Made by a program: the position numbers and the translations under genes. Below, in pieces: positions 59,290-64,000 of a stretch of DNA of 64,000 bases (position 1 is its first letter; the number at the start of each line of letters is the position of its first letter). A model generated the notes under the pieces. It was not told the origin of the DNA and did not search any database. It saw only the letters and a program-made list of their open reading frames with translations. Source of the DNA: Thermothelomyces thermophilus ATCC 42464 (Eukaryota; Ascomycota; Sordariomycetes; Sordariales; Chaetomiaceae); NCBI RefSeq assembly GCF_000226095.1, contig NC_016476.1, positions 2,976,001 through 3,040,000 of the forward strand, in the 5' to 3' direction.

Positions 59290-59719
59290 TAGATGGAGCA
59301 AGGTAACCCTACACTAGTGTACGCGAAGTATTCCGTACCTACCCACGAATCCACACATTCGGCTCCGTACATACAAGCAGTGGAGCGGGCTGAACTCTGG
59401 AGCTCGGGTGCCTGTGTGGGTAGCGTGGCTCCCTCGCCAGTCGGTCTGGTACCGTCGCGTCCCGTCATGGTTTCTTTTTCTTTTTTTTTTTCTGCCGGTT
59501 CGCCCCGGCTATGCGGTTCCTAAACCCTCGCCCAACGCACTCGCTCAGTTCCTGTCCGTAGGTAGGCACCTAGGACATTGCCCCAAACCAACAGCTCCCT
59601 CTCTCCTTTGTGTTGTAACGGCTCAAGAAACTGCAAGTCGAAACATCCAACCATACCTACCTCGAGCGCCGTCAGAACTCAGAACAGAGGCCCGACATTT
59701 TCAAAGCGGTCGGTAGGCC

Positions 59720-61698
59720 ATGTCTGTTCAGACCCCAGCTCACCATCCGCCCGAGGACGGCCTTGTCCTCCCTCAGCCCCAGAAACCGTCGCTCCTCTTT
59801 GGCCCGACAGACCCGCCTCTGGTAGACCTGACACTCGGGGAGCTGCTGAACCTGCAATGCCTTCACCACGGCACGCGAGAAGGGATCGTGATCCCGTGGA
59901 CGGGGGCGAGATGGACCTACAACGAGCTTAACCACCACAGCCGGCTGCTGGCGGCCGCCCTGTTGGAGATGGGCATCGGCGTTGGCGACAGGGTGGGCAT
60001 CATGGCAGGCAATTGCGAACAATACGCCGCCGTGTTCTTCGCCGCGACAAGGATAGGCGCCATCCTGGTGATCCTCAACAACACGTATACCCCGACTGAG
60101 GCGCAGTACGGCCTTGACTTTTCCGGTATGATTTTTTTGTTTTTTATTGACGCACCATCCCCTAGTTTTTTTCTTTTCCCTAATTTGTTGTTTTTCTCTT
60201 CATTTTTGCTTCCCATACCGTGCCTTAGCCTAACACTCGCTGTCGCACAGAGTGCAAAGTGTTCTTCACCACGAAGAGGATAGGGCGGCTCGATCAAGGG
60301 CCGCTCCTGGACCAGCTCGCGGCGCGGGCGACGGGCCCCAAAGTCGTGATTCTGCGGGGCGACTCGGAGGGGTACACCAGCTACGGGGACTTGCTGTCGC
60401 GAGGCTCCCGCGTCGACCCGGACCGGCTCCATCATGCCGAGATGAAGGTGGTTCCGCACCTCGTATGCAACCTCCAGTTCACCAGCGGCACCACCGGCCT
60501 GCCCAAGGCGGCCATGCTAACTCACCAGTACGTCCTGTCCTGGCCGTGCTCCCGCGTCTCTGTCTCGTTGTGTTTAAACGCCTGTGTGTGTGGTTATGTA
60601 TATTTGCTAACACGTTATTCTCCCGTGTGTTCCAGCAACATCGTAAACAATGCCCGCTTCATTGGCGACCGGATGCGGCTAACCCCCGCCGACGTGCTGT
60701 GCTGCCCGCCGCCGCTCTTCCACTGCTTCGGCCTGGTGCTCGGGCTGCTCGCGGTGCTGACGCACGGGGCCAAGATCGTGTACCCGGCCGAGGTGTTCGA
60801 CGCGCGGGCGACGCTGGAGGCGATCGTGAAGGAGCAATGCACGGCGGCGCACGGGGTGCCGGCCATGTTCGACAGCCTGCTGGCCCTCCCGGAGGCGCGG
60901 CGCCTACGGGCGGAGGACCTGCGCCTGCGCACCGGCATCATCGCGGGCGCGCCGGTGCCGCGCCACCTGATGGAGCAGCTCGTCTCGCGGCTGGGCATGG
61001 CCGAGTTCACTTCGAGCTACGGGCTGACGGAGGCATCGCCGACCTGCTTCAACGCCTTCACCGACGACCCCATCAGCCTGCGCCTGACCACGGTCGGCAC
61101 CCTGATGCCGCACGCCATGGCCAAGATCGTGGACCGCGACGGCCAGATCGTGCCCGTCGGCACCCGCGGCGAGCTGTGCATCGGCGGCTACCAGCTGCAG
61201 GCCGGCTACTGGAACAACTCGGAGAAGACCAACGAGGTCATGGTGCGCGACGAGAGCGGGGTCCTGTGGCTGCACACGGGCGACGAGGCCGTCTTTGACG
61301 AGCGCGGCTACTGCTCCATCACCGGCCGCTTCAAGGACATCATCATCCGCGGGGGCGAGAACATCTACCCGCTCGAGATCGAGGAGCGCCTGGTGGCCCA
61401 CCCGGCCATCGCCACCGCCGTCGTCGTCGGCCTCAAGGACGCCCACTACGGCGAGGTCGTCGGCGCCTTCCTGGGCCTGGATCCCGCCCACGGGCACCGG
61501 CCGCGGCCGGGGGCCGAGGAGGTCAGGGAATGGGTGCGCCGCAAGCTGGGCAAGCACAAGGCGCCCACCCACGTCTTCTGGCTCGGCGTCGACGGCGTGC
61601 CCAGCACGGTCCCCCTGACGGGGAGCGGTAAGGTGCGCAAGTTCGAGATGGCCCGGCTGGGGAACAAGCTCCTCGAGGAGGCAAAGGCGAAGCTCTAA
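59720..61698 (+). CDS. Acyl-CoA ligase, SidI-like (mevalonyl-CoA ligase candidate)
   Basis: Adenylate-forming acyl-CoA synthetase. In Aspergillus, SidI activates mevalonate for the fusarinine/TAFC branch, upstream of the hydratase SidH and transacylase SidF. Three exons (59720-60125, 60251-60527 and 60636-61698) give 581 residues. Motifs in order: the AMP-binding loop TSGTTGLPKAAM, VLCCPPPLFHCFGLVLGLLA, SSYGLTEASPTCF, LHTGDEAVFDERGY, GRFKDIIIRGGENIYPLEIE and the C-terminal catalytic lysine region PLTGSGKVRKFEM. The protein ends in AKL, a standard PTS1, so it is predicted to be peroxisomal. I see no N-terminal PTS2. Related fatty-acid ligases (ACSF2 group) share these motifs, so the SidI assignment rests on family resemblance, the divergent SidF-like neighbour and the shared GATA-site promoter. 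Confidence 0.78.
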
Positions 61699-62214
61699 GA
61701 AAGAGAGAGAGAGGAGGGAGAAAGGGAGCGGGGAGAAAAGAAGCGATGGCTGATTATTAATTACCTGCCATATATTCATGAGTCGGTTCAATTGATTTTG
61801 GGAAACTCGAGGAATAAAGGGCTAAGTAGCGAGGGTTTAATTAACGTACAGACAAGTATCTGTCAATTCAAGATTTTTGATAAATGTAGCATAAAGCTGC
61901 TTGATAGAGGGCGCCGATAATATGCGCGCTCCTAGACGTCGTCGGGGCTCAATGGGATTGTAATTTACTCTACGTATGTACTGTGACATATATACATACA
62001 ATTACAGTTCCGTACGTGAAGTGTGTGTTTGCGGTGGGTGCTAACACCGCAGGGTGCCGGTATCTGTCAGGCCGAATGAGGTATTGCGAGTTTCGAGAAT
62101 TAATAACGAGAAAGGGGCATCTGCTGTTGATGTTGCGTCGAAACTTCTTTCCATGCGACACTAAGCGCTAATCCTACAAGAATGGATGCTACCAATTGCC
62201 AGATAACAACTGCT
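61699..62214. other. AT-rich intergenic region
   Basis: About 0.5 kb after the ligase stop with TTAATTAA- and TATATACATA-like sequence. No supported gene. Confidence 0.4.
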
Positions 62215-62315
62215 GGTCGACTGGTGTAGTGGTTATCACGTCTCGTTCACAATAGGTGAATACAGCTGGAGTAATTCCACCGAGAAGGTGCCAGGTTCGA
62301 TCCCTGGGTCGATCA
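62215..62315 (+). tRNA. tRNA-Val(CAC) with a 28-nt intron
   Basis: The acceptor stem GGTCGAC pairs with GTCGATC (one G-U pair), and the discriminator is A at 62315. The D-arm contains TAGTGGTTAT. Anticodon stem TCTCG pairs with CGAGA, with anticodon CAC at 62248-62250. The T-arm CCAGG-TTCGATC-CCTGG pairs perfectly. An intron at 62252-62279, directly after the base 3' of the anticodon, contains GTG (62256-62258) that can pair with the anticodon as in known pre-tRNAs. The mature length is 73 before CCA addition. Confidence 0.9.
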
Positions 62316-62599
62316 TCTCTTTTTGGTTTTCCTTCTTGAAATAGCTGCTTTATTCTCCCCCGAGCCCCAATTTGTGCTCCTTCGTCAGATGCACGCTTAT
62401 TAGTATGTATAAACTTGAATTTGGGAGCTAGGCAGATCCTGTAGCGAGATTAATATGGGAAAGGGCTACTAATACTAATAATGCATTCTATTGCTGTAAA
62501 GATGCCTTCCTAGAATAGAGCTTGATGTAATTATGATAGCTAATTACAAGGCAGGTAGCTAGCATTTAATACTAGATAAATACTTTCCAATTTTATTTT
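62316..62599. other. Short AT-rich spacer
   Basis: 284 bases between the tRNA and the sulfatase stop. The stretch 62400-62580 is AT-rich with many TAAT words and could be a decayed repeat. No gene is seen. Confidence 0.35.
62320..62324 (+). terminator. RNA polymerase III terminator
   Basis: A run of five T starts four bases after the tRNA end, as expected for Pol III termination. Confidence 0.7.
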
Positions 62600-64000
62600 T
62601 CAAACCCATTCGCTCCATCTCGCCCCGTGCCGATACACCAGCCCGTCCGTCTCGAACTGGGGCCCCTCGGCATCTAGGAGGTAGCCCATCTCGCAGCGGG
62701 TGAAGCTGACCTTCTTCTGCTGCTGCTCGTAAAAGACGTCGAAGCGGGGGTTCAGGGCGTCGTGCAGGTTCTGGACGTTGCCGGCCGGGTGCAGGGCGTG
62801 CCACGGCCGGACACAGGTCTGCCCCTTGCACGACTTGAGCACAAACAGCAGCGAGTCCAGACGGGCAACAACCTTCTCGAACGGCACCCCCAGCAGGGTG
62901 GCGGGGGGCTTGGCCGAGTCGCGAAGGAGGTTGTTGAGCTGGTAGGGGTCCGTCTAATAATGAAAATAATAAACCCCGAAAGAGAGAGACGATTGAAAGT
63001 CAGCAGGCCAGCCAGCCATGCAAGAGTCTCAAGAATAGAAGAAAAGAAGAAAAGAAGGAGGTCAGGGTGCTCGTACCGTCAAGTCGTAGAGCTCGTGCTC
63101 GTTATTGCACCACACGGCATAATACAAGTTATACTCGTCGCCGATGACGCGCAGGGCCTTGTACGTGTTGTTGCGCAGCAGGCGCTCCTCGTGGCCGGGA
63201 AAGGCCCTGCCCTCGGACAGGGCGAAGCCCCAGAACTCGACGGTGACGTGCTCGTGGCGGGAGCGGGCGGCGGCGTCGATGGCCGGGCGGGAGAGAGGGA
63301 TGGCCTCGCCGTCGAAGCCGTAGTGGTCGCGGAGGCGGGCGGGGTCGACGCCGGCGAGGCGCAGGATGGTCGGGGCCAGGTCGACGTGGGCGGTCACGAG
63401 GCGGTCGGCGACGTGGGCCGGGGCGACGCCGGGCCCGCGCACGATGAGGGGCACGTTGATGTCCTCCTCGAAGCCGCACTCCTTGCCCGGCTGCAGGCGG
63501 TGCTGGCCGATGTGGAAGCCGTTGTCGGTCGTGTAGAAGAGGTACGTGTCGGCGAGCAGGCCGAGCTGGTCGAGCCGGCGCACCACGGCGTCGACCAGCT
63601 CGTCGACCGACTGCAGCACGCGCAGGCGCTGCCGGTAGAAGTGGTCGTTGAAGGCCACGTTGGCCGCCGTCTGCGGCGGCAGCTGACGCAGCCACCCGGC
63701 ACCCCATGTCGCCACCGCCGGCTCGGCCGGGTTGAAGTGCGGCGTGCGCGGCACCACGGCGTCGGCGAACAGGTGCGCGTGCCGCGCCGCGGGGATCGGC
63801 GGCGTGAAGGTCACCCGCGACTCGATGTCGTCGTAGTCCCCGTCCTCGTCCCAGCCCCCGTCCCCGTCCGGCGTCGGCGCCTGGGCCACGTTACTGTGCG
63901 GCGCGACGGGCGCGATGCCGAGGAAGAAGGGGCGCGGCGACTGCGAGGCCTCGTCCAGGAAGGAGAGGGCCTTCTGGGTCAGCACGTCCACCGAGTGCTG
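62600..64000 (-). CDS. Sulfatase, C-terminal part (gene runs off the window)
   Basis: Arylsulfatase/GlcNAc-6-sulfatase-type hydrolase. Two exons are visible on the minus strand (63077-64000, continuing past the window edge, and 62600-62953), joined as HELYDLT-TDPYQLNNLLRD. The visible chain includes PFFLGIAPVAPHSN, DTYLFYTTDNGFHIGQHRL (metal-binding DNG and His), GFEEDINVPLIVRGPGVA, VTAHVDLAPTILRLAGVD and RNNTYKALRVIGDEYNLYY. These are typical of the C-terminal half of the alkaline-phosphatase superfamily sulfatases. The formylglycine signature (CxPSR) should be upstream and is outside the window. The C-terminal domain with paired cysteines (SCKGQTCVRP) suggests a secreted enzyme. The signal peptide cannot be checked here. 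Confidence 0.88.

Larger units (their letters stand above)
57928..59719. promoter_or_regulatory. Divergent promoter of the siderophore gene pair
   Basis: A 1.8-kb interval between two genes transcribed apart, with no supported gene inside. It contains four exact ATCWGATAA sites (58377-58385, 58411-58419, 58826-58834 and 59281-59289, the last two on the minus strand), plus a CCAAT at 58331-58335. Poly-A tracts lie near 58091-58113, close to the SidF-like start. Confidence 0.6.

Noticed and set aside
60252-61298. 348-codon ORF on the plus strand
   Set aside because: Frame-shifted shadow of the ligase exons. Its sequence is dominated by Arg, Gly and Ala.
60904-61791. 295-codon ORF on the minus strand
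   Set aside because: Antisense shadow of the acyl-CoA ligase, where high third-position GC removes stops on the opposite strand.

Overview
The window looks like nuclear DNA of a filamentous ascomycete (Pezizomycotina), probably a Sordariomycete and perhaps Sordariales. The grounds are GC-rich coding sequence, short GT-AG introns (about 58-160 bp) with CTGAC/CTAAC-like branch sites, fungal protein families (PREG/PHO80-type cyclin, TRAPP subunit Trs130, SidF/SidI-like siderophore enzymes, DUF3445 protein) and AT-richer gene-poor gaps. The order-level placement is inference. I see no CRISPR array, bacterial operon or intact transposon.

Layout. 0.6-5.6 kb: geranylgeranyltransferase-I beta (+), an M20 carboxypeptidase (-) and methylthioribose-1-phosphate isomerase MRI1 (-). 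6.2-18.4 kb: Trs130/TRAPPC10 (+), a C2-domain protein (+) and a Kin4-like protein kinase (+) whose first intron appears to be GC-AG. 19.8-23.8 kb: a small conserved protein, an Erv2-like sulfhydryl oxidase and proteasome beta-1 (Pre3), whose catalytic threonine is coded in a 15-nt microexon. 24.5-25.7 kb: a broken ankyrin/TIR-like gene. 28.5-30.3 kb: PREG/PHO80-type cyclin. 30.3-36.6 kb: gene-free. 36.6-38.9 kb: SP-family sugar transporter. 40.6-41.6 kb: an AMID-type oxidoreductase gene that has lost its middle. 42.6-46.9 kb: DUF3445 protein and an alpha/beta hydrolase. 48.7-53.6 kb: patatin-like lipase and a short-chain dehydrogenase. 54.6-61.7 kb: an intact AIFM2-like oxidoreductase, a SidF-like transacylase (-) and a SidI-like acyl-CoA ligase (+). 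62.2 kb: tRNA-Val(CAC) with an intron. 62.6 kb to the end: the C-terminal part of a sulfatase.

The most interesting region is the divergent pair at 56.5-61.7 kb. The two predicted enzymes match the activating and transferring steps of the anhydromevalonyl (fusarinine/TAFC-type) siderophore branch. Both end in PTS1-like tripeptides (PKL and AKL), which fits the peroxisomal location known for this branch. The 1.8-kb promoter between them holds four exact copies of ATCWGATAA, the site bound by fungal iron-responsive GATA repressors (SreA/Sre1 type). A fifth copy lies upstream of the neighbouring AIFM2-like gene. About one copy would be expected by chance in the whole window. Further observations are a dispersed hairpin repeat, six exact TACGGAGTA motifs, and four introns that are multiples of three without stops and so hide inside long ORFs.
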